A DNA stretch of 14,405 bases from a bacterium (GTDB lineage Bacteria > Patescibacteriota > Minisyncoccia > JAJYZQ01). The notes under the pieces were generated by a model, which was given only the letters and a program-made list of their open reading frames with translations, was not told the origin of the DNA and did no database searches. The translations under genes were made by a program, and so were the position numbers. The stretch spans positions 1 to 14,405 of the forward strand of contig JAJYZQ010000003.1 in NCBI GenBank assembly GCA_021799835.1. Direction: 5' to 3'. Positions 1-7,823 of the stretch are shown piece by piece; the stretch's first letter is position 1; each line of letters starts with the position of its first letter.

Positions 1-1
1 C

Positions 2-373
2 ACATACTCTGGAAAGGGTATGAAAGGCCAAACTGCCCGTGCTGGTGCGCGTGTGCGCCCCGCAGTACGTGACCTTATTAAACAGATCCATAAGCTACGC
101 GGCTATGAAGCGCGTTCTCGGCGCACTGCTATTACGCTTTCTTTGCGCATCTTGGAAGAAGCATTTGCAGCGAATGAGACGGTTAGCCCGCGGACTGTGC
201 GTGAAAAAGGCCTTGTTGCAAACACTGTTGATCGGAAAACTCCGTTGAAGATCTTAAATACCGGAGAGCTGCACAAGGCGTTGATCATATCGGGCATTGC
301 AGTATCGCGCACTGCGGAAGAGAAGATCCGCAAAGCCGGCGGCAGCATAGAACAGGCGACCAAAACCAAATGA
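2..373 (+). CDS. rplO: 50S ribosomal protein L15, C-terminal part (5' truncated by window)
   Basis: L15 is a large-subunit ribosomal protein that binds 23S rRNA during late 50S assembly. The frame is open from base 2, so the gene begins before the window. The first visible residues, TYSGKGMKGQTARAGARVRP, match the glycine/arginine-rich L15 segment usually written TSGRGHKGQKAR. A KLRGY block follows about 10 residues later, and the C-terminal half (KILNTGELHKAL, then VSRTAEEKIRKAGG) fits the L15 tail. The ATG at position 20 is internal to this protein and is not the real start. The stop codon TGA (371-373) overlaps the secY ATG at 370 (ATGA), the usual rplO-secY order with translational coupling. 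Identification is by motif and by its neighbour. Confidence 0.93.
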   Translation, partial: TYSGKGMKGQTARAGARVRPAVRDLIKQIHKLRGYEARSRRTAITLSLRILEEAFAANETVSPRTVREKGLVANTVDRKTPLKILNTGELHKALIISGIAVSRTAEEKIRKAGGSIEQATKTK

Positions 374-1641
374 AAGAAGCCTTTTTAAAAATTGTGAAAG
401 ATCAGCAGCTGCGCAGTAAGATCATTTTTGTCTTACTGATGTTTGTGGTGTTCCGACTGCTTGCGGCAATTCCTGTTCCGGGCGTGGATGTGATGAAGCT
501 CCAGGCCTTTTTTGCGCAGAACCAACTGTTCGGTCTTATTAATGTGTTCACGGGAAGTGCGATGAACAATATGTCGCTGGTTATGCTTGGCCTTGGCCCC
601 TTCATCACAGCGACCATTATTATGCAGCTGTTTACTATGCTTTCGCCGAAACTAAAAGCGCTCTATCAGGAGGAGGGCGAGCGAGGCAGGCAAAAATTTA
701 ACCAGTACGCACGGCTGATCACTTTTCCCCTTGCACTCTTGCAGGGGTTTGGTATGTTTTCCTTACTGAAATCACAAGGCATCATTTTGCCATCGGTGAA
801 TACGCTGACTATGGTTACCATGTTGATCACTGTAGCGGCCGGTGCGACATTTCTGATGTGGATAGGCGAGCTTATTACGGAAAAAGGCATTGGCAATGGC
901 GTATCACTATTGATCTTTGCAGGCATTGTATCGCGCTTGCCGGCCGGCGTACAGCAGGCGATCATCAATTACTCTCCTGCACAGCTGATGAACTATGCGC
1001 TGTTTTTGCTGGTTGGATTGGTCGTGATCGCTGGTGTGGTTATTGGTACGGAAGGCGAGCGGAAACTTGCAGTTTCTTATGCGAAGCGCATCCGCGGAAA
1101 TCGGATCTATGGCGGCGTGTCCACATTCTTACCGATCAAAGTCAACCAAGGCGGTATGATCCCGATCATCTTCGCACTCTCGGTAATGCTTTTCCCCAGT
1201 ATGACGGCAAATTTCTTTATCAATTCAAAGATCCAGTGGCTTGCACATCTTGCTACGTTTATGTCCGGCTTGGTGCAGAATCAGCTCCTGTATGGGATCG
1301 TCTACTTCATTTTGGTTATTCTCTTTACGTTCTTCTATACGGCAGTTACCTTTGATCCCCATGCGATCGCAGAAAATCTGCAGGCGCAAGGCGGGTTCAT
1401 TCCGGGCATTCGGCCAGGAGCGAATACAGTCAAATATTTAGAGTACATTCTCTATCGGATCGTTCTCGTGGGCGCGCTCTTCTTGGGTGTTATTGCGGTC
1501 ATTCCGGTCATTATGCAGGGAGTCACCGGCAATACGAATTTCACTATTGGCGGCACGGCGATCTTGATCGTTGTTGCAGTAGTGTTGGAAACCTATAAGC
1601 AGATCAAAGCGCAGGTCATTATGCGCGACTATGCGTTGTGA
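370..1641 (+). CDS. secY: Protein translocase channel subunit SecY
   Basis: This is the pore-forming subunit of the SecYEG translocon in the inner membrane, which exports unfolded proteins with SecA and inserts membrane proteins. At 423 aa it has normal family length, with about ten hydrophobic segments. Recognisable blocks are IPVPGVD (34-40), GIGNGVSLLIF (172-182, TM4/TM5 region), the cytoplasmic loop ERKLAVSYAKRIRGNRIYGG (229-248) followed by LPIKVNQGGMIPIIFA, GFIPGIRPG (341-349), and a C-terminus ending ETYKQIKAQVIMRDY. The start overlaps the rplO stop, so it is probably translated by coupling. It is the last gene before a strong hairpin terminator. In this window it is the route by which the prepilins and the DedA protein would reach the membrane. 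Confidence 0.98.
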   Translation: MKEAFLKIVKDQQLRSKIIFVLLMFVVFRLLAAIPVPGVDVMKLQAFFAQNQLFGLINVFTGSAMNNMSLVMLGLGPFITATIIMQLFTMLSPKLKALYQEEGERGRQKFNQYARLITFPLALLQGFGMFSLLKSQGIILPSVNTLTMVTMLITVAAGATFLMWIGELITEKGIGNGVSLLIFAGIVSRLPAGVQQAIINYSPAQLMNYALFLLVGLVVIAGVVIGTEGERKLAVSYAKRIRGNRIYGGVSTFLPIKVNQGGMIPIIFALSVMLFPSMTANFFINSKIQWLAHLATFMSGLVQNQLLYGIVYFILVILFTFFYTAVTFDPHAIAENLQAQGGFIPGIRPGANTVKYLEYILYRIVLVGALFLGVIAVIPVIMQGVTGNTNFTIGGTAILIVVAVVLETYKQIKAQVIMRDYAL

Positions 1642-1668
1642 TGCATAAGGCGTGATACTTTTCTTCTG

Positions 1669-1702
1669 AACTATCCCGCTTGAGCGGGATAGTTTTGTTT
1701 TT
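1669..1702 (+). terminator. Rho-independent terminator after secY
   Basis: A 12-bp perfect inverted repeat (AACTATCCCGCT, then TG, then AGCGGGATAGTT) is followed directly by a T-rich run, TTGTTTTT. The innermost pairs probably open to form the loop. It lies 27 bases after the secY stop and ends the ribosomal-protein operon, which explains why adk has its own promoter. Confidence 0.9.
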
Positions 1703-1728
1703 GCCTTATGAGGGTTTTATGCTATGAT
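1701..1728 (+). promoter_or_regulatory. Promoter for adk-map (extended -10)
   Basis: TTGCCT (1701-1706) and TATGAT (1723-1728) are separated by 16 bases, and a TG dinucleotide one base upstream of the -10 makes an extended -10 element. It directly follows the secY terminator. Transcription would begin near 1735, which places the ATG codons at 1724 and 1727 inside the promoter and favours the adk start at 1757. This is pattern recognition only; no transcript data are available. Confidence 0.55.
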
Positions 1729-1756
1729 GAACAGTATTCTTGAATATCAGCAGTGC

Positions 1757-2422
1757 ATGAGCAAACCGCATATCATTATATTATTGGGCAATTCCGGTGC
1801 AGGCAAAGGAACGCAGGCAGAGTTATTGCTTCAAACGTATTCGTTGGAGTATATCGGCTCAGGAAATTTATTGCGCACATTCTCGCAAAGTGATCACTTC
1901 AGTGCGCGCAAGATCAAACAGATTATGGGGGCAGGCAGATTCGTGCCGAGTTTTTTGATCGGATCACTCTGGACGCAGATCTTTGAACACATAAAGAATG
2001 CGGAGTCATTTGCCGGCTTCATCTTGGATGGCAGTCCACGGCGCATGGAAGAAGCGGAGGTGTTGGATGAGGCGCTGGCGTGGTATGAGTGGGAGCAGTA
2101 TGCGCGCTTTATCTATTTGCATATTTCCGATGAGGAAGCATTGCGGCGTATTACGCACCGCAAGGTGTGCAGTGCGTGTGGGCATACTATCCCGTATACT
2201 GCAGACACGGCACATTTGGAGCGCTGCCCGCAGTGCGGCGGCGCATTGGTAGTGCGTGCCGATGACAAAGACATCCACGCCATACAAAGCAGAATTGCAA
2301 TGTTTAAAAAAGAAGTAGAGCCGGTATTAGAGCGCTATCGCAGCAAAAATGTCCTGATCACCGTAAATGGCGAGCAGCCCATTGCTCACGTACTGCGCGA
2401 TATAGAACAACAATTAGCATAA
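1757..2422 (+). CDS. adk: Adenylate kinase with zinc-finger LID
   Basis: The enzyme interconverts ATP + AMP and 2 ADP in the cytoplasm. From the ATG at 1757 it is 221 aa. The P-loop is GNSGAGKGTQ (11-20; the usual second residue Pro is Asn here). The NMP-binding region is YIGSGNLLR (32-40), with Asn where Asp is common. The core motif GFILDGSPRR (87-96) has Ser where Phe is typical. The LID holds two Cys-x2-Cys pairs (C138/C141 and C157/C160), a structural zinc site as in many Gram-positive enzymes, followed by RADD and an Arg near 179. Upstream in-frame ATGs at 1724 and 1727 would add 10 or 11 residues; an AGGG at 1711-1714 would suit 1724, but the promoter overlaps those codons. map follows after 2 bases. 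The nucleotide-binding substitutions are unusual, but the fold signature is complete. Confidence 0.93.
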   Translation: MSKPHIIILLGNSGAGKGTQAELLLQTYSLEYIGSGNLLRTFSQSDHFSARKIKQIMGAGRFVPSFLIGSLWTQIFEHIKNAESFAGFILDGSPRRMEEAEVLDEALAWYEWEQYARFIYLHISDEEALRRITHRKVCSACGHTIPYTADTAHLERCPQCGGALVVRADDKDIHAIQSRIAMFKKEVEPVLERYRSKNVLITVNGEQPIAHVLRDIEQQLA

Positions 2423-2424
2423 CT

Positions 2425-3162
2425 ATGACGATACGAACTCCTGCAGACGAGCAACAATTGCGAAAAAGCGGCACCATCTTGTCTGCGACGTTAATGCAGG
2501 TCAAAGCGGCAGTGCGGCCAGGCGTGCGCGCTGCAGAACTGGATCAACTTGCTGAACGCTTGATCCGCGCGGCAGGGGGAAAGCCAGCGTTTAAGCATTA
2601 TAACGGTTTTCCGGCGGCACTTTGTGTGTCCATAAACGACGAGATCGTTCATGGCGTGCCAACTGCGGAGGTGATCATTCGTGATGGCGACGTGGTGAAG
2701 CTAGATCTCGGCGTGAACTATAATGGCTATTATACGGATAAGGCGACCACTGTTGCGGTAGGAGAAATTGATTTTGAAGCGCGCCGTATGATCGCGGTGA
2801 ATAAAAAAGCGCTAAAGATCGCTATCGTTAATGCTAAAGCCGGCAAGAAGACAGGGGACATCGGCAATGCAGTAGAGCGGTATGTGGAAAAACAAAATTT
2901 CGGCGTTGTGCGGGAATTGTGCGGACACGGTGTGGGTAAGGCCGTCCATGAACAGCCGGACATTCCTAACTACGGCTATCGCAATTCCGGAGATGTGCTC
3001 AGGGAAGGGATGGTCATCGCTATAGAGCCTATGGTCACTATGGGTGATTGGCGTGTTAAGGAAACGAAAACCGGATCATTCAAGACGCGAGATGGGAGCT
3101 TGGCTGCACACTTTGAAGACACGGTCATTGTGCACAACGGGCATGCAGAGATCATTACATAA
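2425..3162 (+). CDS. map: Methionine aminopeptidase, type I
   Basis: This metalloprotease removes the N-terminal methionine from nascent proteins at the ribosome. At 245 aa it is the length of the minimal type I enzyme, with no N-terminal zinc finger or extension. All five metal ligands expected for the pita-bread fold are visible: D94 (KLDLG), D105 (YTDKA), H168 (CGHGVG), E201 (IAIEPM) and E231 (HFEDT). The substrate-site histidines H76 (VHGVP) and H175 (VHEQP) are also present. It starts 2 bases after the adk stop, so the two are almost certainly co-transcribed. The adk-map order downstream of secY is the classical spc-operon arrangement. In this window map is followed by a new promoter and a pilin gene rather than by infA or rpmJ. 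Confidence 0.97.
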   Translation: MTIRTPADEQQLRKSGTILSATLMQVKAAVRPGVRAAELDQLAERLIRAAGGKPAFKHYNGFPAALCVSINDEIVHGVPTAEVIIRDGDVVKLDLGVNYNGYYTDKATTVAVGEIDFEARRMIAVNKKALKIAIVNAKAGKKTGDIGNAVERYVEKQNFGVVRELCGHGVGKAVHEQPDIPNYGYRNSGDVLREGMVIAIEPMVTMGDWRVKETKTGSFKTRDGSLAAHFEDTVIVHNGHAEIIT

Positions 3163-3174
3163 ATCATAGTGTCG

Positions 3175-3203
3175 TTGTGTTGAGTGTTTGCGTAGTGTAT
3201 ACT
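3175..3203 (+). promoter_or_regulatory. Promoter for the pilin-ruvX-galT-dedA-tpiA-pgk operon
   Basis: TTGTGT (3175-3180) and TATACT (3198-3203) are exactly 17 bases apart, in the only gap between map and the pilin gene. A Shine-Dalgarno-like AGAAGGG (3211-3217) follows close to the expected transcript start. No other clear promoter is seen until after pgk, so this site may drive six genes. Confidence 0.6.
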
Positions 3204-3226
3204 GTTTCTCAGAAGGGTATATGGGT

Positions 3227-3760
3227 ATGGTATCATCATTGCGCCGCAACAATTCCTTTACGCTTATTGAACTCTTGATCGTTATTGCGATCATTGGAAT
3301 TCTTGCAGCGGTTATTATTGTTTCTGTCACCTCTGCAGCGGCGAAAGCGCGCGATGTGCGGCGACAGCAAGATCTGCGTGAGCTGCAAACAGCGCTCGCT
3401 GATTATTATACGACAAACGGCTCCTATCCCAATACCGGTGGCGGCTGGCAAGGGCATTGCGCATATTATGGCTCTTTTGGCACGTCGGGATCGGGCGGGT
3501 ACATTCCAAATCTCGCACCAACCTATATTCCGGTATTGCCGCTTGATCCACGCGAGGGATACGAGTGTGGCACTACACCCAGCACTCACGCATGCTACCT
3601 TTACCGGTCTGATGGCACGGATTATAAGTTAATGGCATTTGGAACAGTGGAGACCACTGATCCCACCGCTACCAATTCGCTTTCCTTTTTCAATGATCCG
3701 ACCTACGGCAATGGCGCGTGCGTTTATTCCATTTACACGGCAGGCGCGGCAAACTGGTAA
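3227..3760 (+). CDS. Type IV prepilin-like protein (pilin 1)
   Basis: This is a probable pilin or pseudopilin processed by a prepilin peptidase and assembled at the inner membrane into a type IV pilus or related filament. The leader MVSSLRRNNS ends with Ser rather than the usual Gly before the cleavage point, followed by FTLIELLIVIAIIGILAAV, with Glu at mature position 5 and a hydrophobic helix of about 22 residues. The globular part contains YYTTNGSYPNTGGGW and YIPNLAPTYIPVLPLDPR, then CYLYRSDGTDYKLMAF, with four cysteines. The start at 3227 lies 9 bases after AGAAGGG; an ATG at 3221 would add two residues. Its stop overlaps the ruvX start (TAATG). It is the clear paralogue of the pilin at 10795-11411 but has no microsatellite, has visibly higher GC, and should be expressed constantly. 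Whether it is a major or minor pilin cannot be told. Confidence 0.85.
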   Translation: MVSSLRRNNSFTLIELLIVIAIIGILAAVIIVSVTSAAAKARDVRRQQDLRELQTALADYYTTNGSYPNTGGGWQGHCAYYGSFGTSGSGGYIPNLAPTYIPVLPLDPREGYECGTTPSTHACYLYRSDGTDYKLMAFGTVETTDPTATNSLSFFNDPTYGNGACVYSIYTAGAANW

Positions 3761-4179
3761 TGCACAACCATATGAACTATCTAGGCGTAGATTATGGAGA
3801 AAAGCGTATAGGTCTGGCATTGGCGAATGGCGCGCTACGGATCGCCTTACCCCTTGATATTCTCCCAAACGATGCAAAAAATTCAGCGCTTCATAAGCTG
3901 CTTGCAATTATCTATGAAAAGGAGATCACGGATGTCATTGTCGGCTTTCCATTGGGGCTGCACGGTCAACATACGCCGCAAACCGGCAAGGTGGAGCAAT
4001 TTACTTTACAGCTTGCGGAGCAGCTCGCCAAAAAAAATGTGCGGATCGCTTATGAAAATGAAGTATTTTCCTCGTCGCTTTCGCGGCGTTTCGTCAGCGG
4101 GCGGGTGGATTCTGTTGCTGCTGCAATAATTTTGCAGAGTTATTTGGATGGGCAGAAGAAACGCGGCACTTCAGCGTAG
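3760..4179 (+). CDS. ruvX: Holliday-junction resolvase-like / pre-16S rRNA nuclease RuvX (YqgF)
   Basis: YqgF-family RNase H-fold nucleases process the 5' end of 16S rRNA and have been proposed as Holliday-junction resolvases. The 139-aa product has the expected length. Visible motifs are YLGVDYGEKRIGLAL (7-21, first catalytic Asp D11), VIVGFPLGLHGQ (59-70), and VDSVAAAIILQSYLD (116-130, Asp D117). The middle motif, normally DER with a catalytic acidic residue, reads YENEVFSSS (98-106), so an E takes that position and the Arg is missing. The start at 3760 overlaps the pilin stop (TAATG). An ATG at 3772, which would begin at MNYLGVDYG, is equally possible. Confidence 0.9.
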   Translation: MHNHMNYLGVDYGEKRIGLALANGALRIALPLDILPNDAKNSALHKLLAIIYEKEITDVIVGFPLGLHGQHTPQTGKVEQFTLQLAEQLAKKNVRIAYENEVFSSSLSRRFVSGRVDSVAAAIILQSYLDGQKKRGTSA

Positions 4180-4201
4180 TGTAACAGTTATTGATGAGCT
4201 T

Positions 4202-5200
4202 ATGGAAGAACAGTACTCTATCGTTGAATTTCGCGAACGCCCCGAGTGGGAAGAATGGTTTCTGCTTTCTACCGCTCGTGGCAAGCGGCCGCACGACTTT
4301 GCCGCTACTGCCGAGCGTCCGGTCTCTGACATCACCAAGTGTCCTTTTGAAGAGCCGCGCAATGAACAAAATTCATTGCTGGTATTGCGTGATGCTCAGG
4401 GAGAGTGGCAGGTTGCTGCAATTCGCAACATTTATCCGGCAGTAAACGACCAGCCATTTGTAAAATCTCAAAACGGCATCTATCCGGTGATGGCGGGGAC
4501 AGGGAACCATGAAGTTGTTGTCCTTCGCGATCATACGACGAAACTCGCAGATCTCGCGCCAGAGAATATCCAGTTACTGTTTCAAGCGCTTATCGCGCGG
4601 CATACCAGTTTGCAGGAGAATTCTGCGCTCCGCTTCATTTCACTCTTTGAAAATTATGGTGCGCGCGCAGGCGCTTCGCTCACGCATCCGCATTGCCAGA
4701 TCATTGCTATTCCGATCGTGCCTGATCACATCCGGCATCGGCTCAATGCAATGCGCCAATACTTCATGGCACATCAGGAATGTAGTATTTGCGCCATTAT
4801 CAGGGCAGAACAGGAAACCAAAACGCGGATTGTTGCGGAGAATGATCGGTTTATTGTACTGTGCCCGTTTGCATCGCGCATTCCTTTTGAATTGATTATT
4901 TATCCGAAGCATCACACGCCCCATTTCACCGCGAGTATGGCAGAAGATATTGCCGCTGTTGCGGATATGGTAAAAACTGCGCTTCACAAGCTGGATGTTG
5001 CCTTAAATGATCCGGATTATAATATGCTGATCAATTTGCTGCCGATACATACGGATGATGAAGGAAGTGACTATTTCCACTGGTCTATTTCAATATTGCC
5101 GAAAACTGCCATTTGGGCGGGTTTTGAGCTGGAGACCGATATTGATATTAATACCATTAATCCTGATGATGCTGCCACAGCACTTCGCGCAGCGCAGTAA
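4202..5200 (+). CDS. GalT-like nucleotidyl transferase (HIT superfamily)
   Basis: This resembles galactose-1-phosphate uridylyltransferase, which exchanges sugar phosphates on UDP-sugars through a uridylylated histidine. From the ATG at 4202 it is 332 aa. The active-site HPHCQ (162-166) matches the GalT HxHxQ motif, and GNHEVVV (102-108), FENYG (149-153), IPFELIIYPK (227-236) and FHWSI (292-296) also fit the two-repeat HIT fold. The zinc site is altered: the usual CPFC reads CPFE (47-50), so one ligand is lost and the enzyme may not bind zinc. The true substrate could be another sugar or an ADP-forming reaction, so no symbol is assigned. The frame is open further upstream to an ATG at 4148, overlapping ruvX, but 4202 fits the family start. 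dedA follows after 6 bases. Confidence 0.82.
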   Translation: MEEQYSIVEFRERPEWEEWFLLSTARGKRPHDFAATAERPVSDITKCPFEEPRNEQNSLLVLRDAQGEWQVAAIRNIYPAVNDQPFVKSQNGIYPVMAGTGNHEVVVLRDHTTKLADLAPENIQLLFQALIARHTSLQENSALRFISLFENYGARAGASLTHPHCQIIAIPIVPDHIRHRLNAMRQYFMAHQECSICAIIRAEQETKTRIVAENDRFIVLCPFASRIPFELIIYPKHHTPHFTASMAEDIAAVADMVKTALHKLDVALNDPDYNMLINLLPIHTDDEGSDYFHWSISILPKTAIWAGFELETDIDINTINPDDAATALRAAQ

Positions 5201-5206
5201 TTTGTT

Positions 5207-5821
5207 ATGCTCAGTGCCTTGATCGCCGGCATAGGAGGTGTGTTGACCGCATTCATTTCCGCCCTTAGCTATGGCGGCATATTTGTGCTGATGTTTCTGG
5301 AAAGTGCCAACATCCCTATTCCTTCTGAAGTGATTATGCCATTTGGCGGGTTTCTCGCTGCGAATAATAAAATGATCTTTTGGTTGGTGGTTGCCGCAGG
5401 GACATTGGGGAATATTGGCGGAAGCGCATTTTCTTATTGGCTGGGCTTGCGCGGAGAAGAGCGCTGGGGCAAATATTTTGGTATAACTGCACGGGATGTT
5501 GCGCGTGTTCATCATTGGTTTGACCGCTTCGGTCCGATCACTATTCTCGTGGCAAAATTCATTCCTGCCGTGCGCACGTTCGTTTCGTTTCCTGCGGGAA
5601 TGTATAAAATGGATTTCAAAAAGTTTTTATTATATACTGGGATAGGGTCGCTCGGTTGGTCTTGGATACTCACACATTTAGGTGTATTGCTTGGCGGCAA
5701 ATGGCAAGATATCGGCAAAGTGATGGATAGATTTAATATTGTCCTGTTGATCGCTGTTATTGCGATTATCGTGTGGTGGCTGTGGCGGCATATTGCGCGA
5801 CATCGGACGCGGATATCATAA
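5207..5821 (+). CDS. DedA-family (VTT domain) membrane protein
   Basis: DedA proteins are polytopic inner-membrane proteins; some family members flip undecaprenyl phosphate or phospholipids across the membrane. The product has 204 aa with hydrophobic stretches near residues 5-30, 42-80, 110-130, 140-163 and 177-193. Conserved elements are MFLESANIPIPSEVIMPFGG (29-48), GNIGGSAFSYWLG (68-80) and FIPAVRTFVSFPAGMYKM (118-135), the family's Arg-containing signature before a re-entrant loop. It ends in a basic tail (WRHIARHRTRIS). It sits 6 bases after the GalT-like gene in the same operon. A role in recycling the lipid carrier used by the sugar-phosphate transferase at 12713 is conceivable but not shown. 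Confidence 0.9.
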   Translation: MLSALIAGIGGVLTAFISALSYGGIFVLMFLESANIPIPSEVIMPFGGFLAANNKMIFWLVVAAGTLGNIGGSAFSYWLGLRGEERWGKYFGITARDVARVHHWFDRFGPITILVAKFIPAVRTFVSFPAGMYKMDFKKFLLYTGIGSLGWSWILTHLGVLLGGKWQDIGKVMDRFNIVLLIAVIAIIVWWLWRHIARHRTRIS

Positions 5822-5850
5822 AACAGTGCAGGAGTGGCAGTAAAAATACT

Positions 5851-6624
5851 ATGAATAAAATTATTGCAGCAAATTGGAAAATGAATCCCGGCACCGCGGC
5901 AGAAGCATCTGCATTGGCGGAAGGAGTGCTGAATGGCATGACGGCAGAGCTGCGCAAGAATACTTCCGTAATTCTCGCTGCACCTTTTGTGTACTTACGG
6001 GATTTGGCAATGCTTTGGGAACGCCGGCGGGAGCGGCATGTAGTACTTGCCGCACAAAATATGTTCTGGGCAGAGAAGGGTGCCTATACCGGAGAAATTT
6101 CTCCCGCAATGCTCGCGGATAGCGGTATACGCACGGTGATCATTGGGCACTCAGAGCGGCGCCGGTATGGCGGTGAAACAGATGAGTTGATCAATCAGAA
6201 GATCATTGCTGCGTTCAAGCATAAATTCCGCGTTATCCTCTGCGTTGGCGAGCAAAATAAAGATGAAGCGTTTGAAGTGTTGGAGCAGGAAATAACCGCA
6301 GATCTCGCCGGCGTAGGAAAGGCGCAACTGCAAAACCTTATGATCGCGTATGAGCCGATATGGGCGATCGGCAGTGGCGCGCCGGATACTCCCCAGGATT
6401 CAGCGCAGAAAATGCTCTATATTCGGCGGCTTATTGCAAAAAAAGCGAATGCAAAGGCCGCGTTTGCAGTACCGGTGCTGTATGGCGGATCAGTGACTGA
6501 AAAGAATGCACGGGATTTCCTTCAAGAGGAACATATTGACGGCGTGCTCGTTGGTGGAGCGAGCTTGAAGCCGCAGTCATTTTTAGCAATTATCGCTGCA
6601 GGCGCGCCGGAAGCGCTGCATTAA
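5851..6624 (+). CDS. tpiA: Triosephosphate isomerase
   Basis: The enzyme interconverts dihydroxyacetone phosphate and glyceraldehyde 3-phosphate in glycolysis. It is 257 aa from the ATG at 5851. The (beta/alpha)8-barrel catalytic residues are all visible: N8 and K10 in AANWKMN, H100 in IIGHSERR, and E168 in AYEPIWAIGSG, followed by the phosphate-gripping loop. The phosphate-binding LYGGSV (210-215) and VGGASL (234-239) complete the site. The frame is open upstream to 5773, but those residues overlap dedA and do not look like TPI. The stop overlaps the pgk start (TAATG), which indicates coupled expression of two consecutive glycolytic enzymes. Confidence 0.97.
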   Translation: MNKIIAANWKMNPGTAAEASALAEGVLNGMTAELRKNTSVILAAPFVYLRDLAMLWERRRERHVVLAAQNMFWAEKGAYTGEISPAMLADSGIRTVIIGHSERRRYGGETDELINQKIIAAFKHKFRVILCVGEQNKDEAFEVLEQEITADLAGVGKAQLQNLMIAYEPIWAIGSGAPDTPQDSAQKMLYIRRLIAKKANAKAAFAVPVLYGGSVTEKNARDFLQEEHIDGVLVGGASLKPQSFLAIIAAGAPEALH

Positions 6625-7796
6625 TGGATATGAAAACTCTTGATCAGGCTGACGTGCAAGGAAAAAAAGTTCTTTTGCGGGTTGACTTTAATGTGCCGCT
6701 GGATAATGGAGAGGTGGCATGGTGGGAGGATTGGCGGATCAAAGCAACTTTGCCGACTATCCGGTATTTATTGGAGCGCGATGCGCGTGTGATTATTATG
6801 TGTCATCTCGGCAGGCCGGAAGGAAAGCCAGATTCCGCATTCAGTGTAGCACCGTTAGCTCAGCGCCTCGCAACCCTTCTTCAAATGTCGGTCAAAAAAC
6901 TTGATGACTGTATCGGCGAAGCAGTGCAGCAAGAGATTAATGCCTTGCAGCCGAAAGGAATCGTGATGTTGGAAAATCTGCGATTTCACCCCGAGGAAGA
7001 ACAGGGTGGCGTGGCATTTGCGCAAGAGCTTGCTCAACTGGGCGAGGTATATGTAGATGATGCATTCGGTGCGGTTCATCGGGCACATGCATCTATTAGT
7101 GTGATCACACAATTTTTGCCCAGCTTCGCCGGGTTACTTCTTGCCCGGGAAGTTCAGGAGCTTTCTCAAGCAATACAAAATCCTCATAAACCGCTTGCCG
7201 TGGTTATGGGTGGCATAAAGATCAAAACCAAAGAGCCGACAATCGTGAACATTTTGCCAAAGGCAGCGCATATTATGCTCGGCGGGGGATTGGCGAACAC
7301 GCTGCTTGCCGCGCGCAAAGTCGCTGTGGGCGCTTCGCTCATTGATGCAAGAGAGGTAGCGGAAAATAAATTTGGCTTTAGCATTAATGATCCAAAGATC
7401 CTGGTGCCGCTTGATGTTACCGTGTCTACCGCGGATGATGGCCAAAAGCCGTTTCGTGAGGCCGATGTTGCCGATATTCATGCTGATGAAATGATTTTGG
7501 ATATCGGCCCGAAAACCATTAGTGCATACGCACAAGCGCTTGCGGGTTCTGGTACGATCATTTGGAATGGCAATATGGGGAAATCAGAATTGCCGGATTG
7601 CTCAAATGGCACGATGTATATTGCGCAGGCGATCGCTCAAACGGGAGCGACCAGCATTGTCGGCGGGGGAGATACCGTTGCGTTTATCTCACAAAACGGT
7701 ATGATGGATAATTTTTCCCACGTTTCTACGGGCGGCGGATCAATGTTGGAATTCTTGGCTGGTTATGATCTTCCGGGCATTGCAGCGCTGCAGTAA
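6624..7796 (+). CDS. pgk: Phosphoglycerate kinase
   Basis: The enzyme makes ATP from 1,3-bisphosphoglycerate and ADP. It is 390 aa, normal for bacteria. N-domain substrate residues are in RVDFNVPL (19-26), R38, HLGRPEG (61-67) and ENLRFHPEE (117-125). C-domain nucleotide residues are in GGIKIKTKEP (196-205), LGGGLANTLL (219-228), VGGGDT (346-351) and HVSTGGG (366-372). One oddity is WNGNMGKSE (314-322), where the family usually reads WNGPMGVFE: Pro, Val and Phe are replaced in a conserved nucleotide-site turn. It is translationally overlapped with tpiA and is the last gene of this operon before a new promoter at 7824. Confidence 0.97.
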   Translation: MDMKTLDQADVQGKKVLLRVDFNVPLDNGEVAWWEDWRIKATLPTIRYLLERDARVIIMCHLGRPEGKPDSAFSVAPLAQRLATLLQMSVKKLDDCIGEAVQQEINALQPKGIVMLENLRFHPEEEQGGVAFAQELAQLGEVYVDDAFGAVHRAHASISVITQFLPSFAGLLLAREVQELSQAIQNPHKPLAVVMGGIKIKTKEPTIVNILPKAAHIMLGGGLANTLLAARKVAVGASLIDAREVAENKFGFSINDPKILVPLDVTVSTADDGQKPFREADVADIHADEMILDIGPKTISAYAQALAGSGTIIWNGNMGKSELPDCSNGTMYIAQAIAQTGATSIVGGGDTVAFISQNGMMDNFSHVSTGGGSMLEFLAGYDLPGIAALQ

Positions 7797-7815
7797 CCGA
7801 CTACTGCTTCTTTTG
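7790..7815 (+). terminator. Possible weak terminator at the end of pgk
   Basis: GCAGTA (7790-7795) and TACTGC (7802-7807) form a 6-bp stem with a 6-base loop, followed by TTCTTTTG. It overlaps the pgk stop codon and precedes the next promoter. The stem is short, so some read-through is likely. Confidence 0.35.
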
Positions 7816-7823
7816 TCCGTTTA

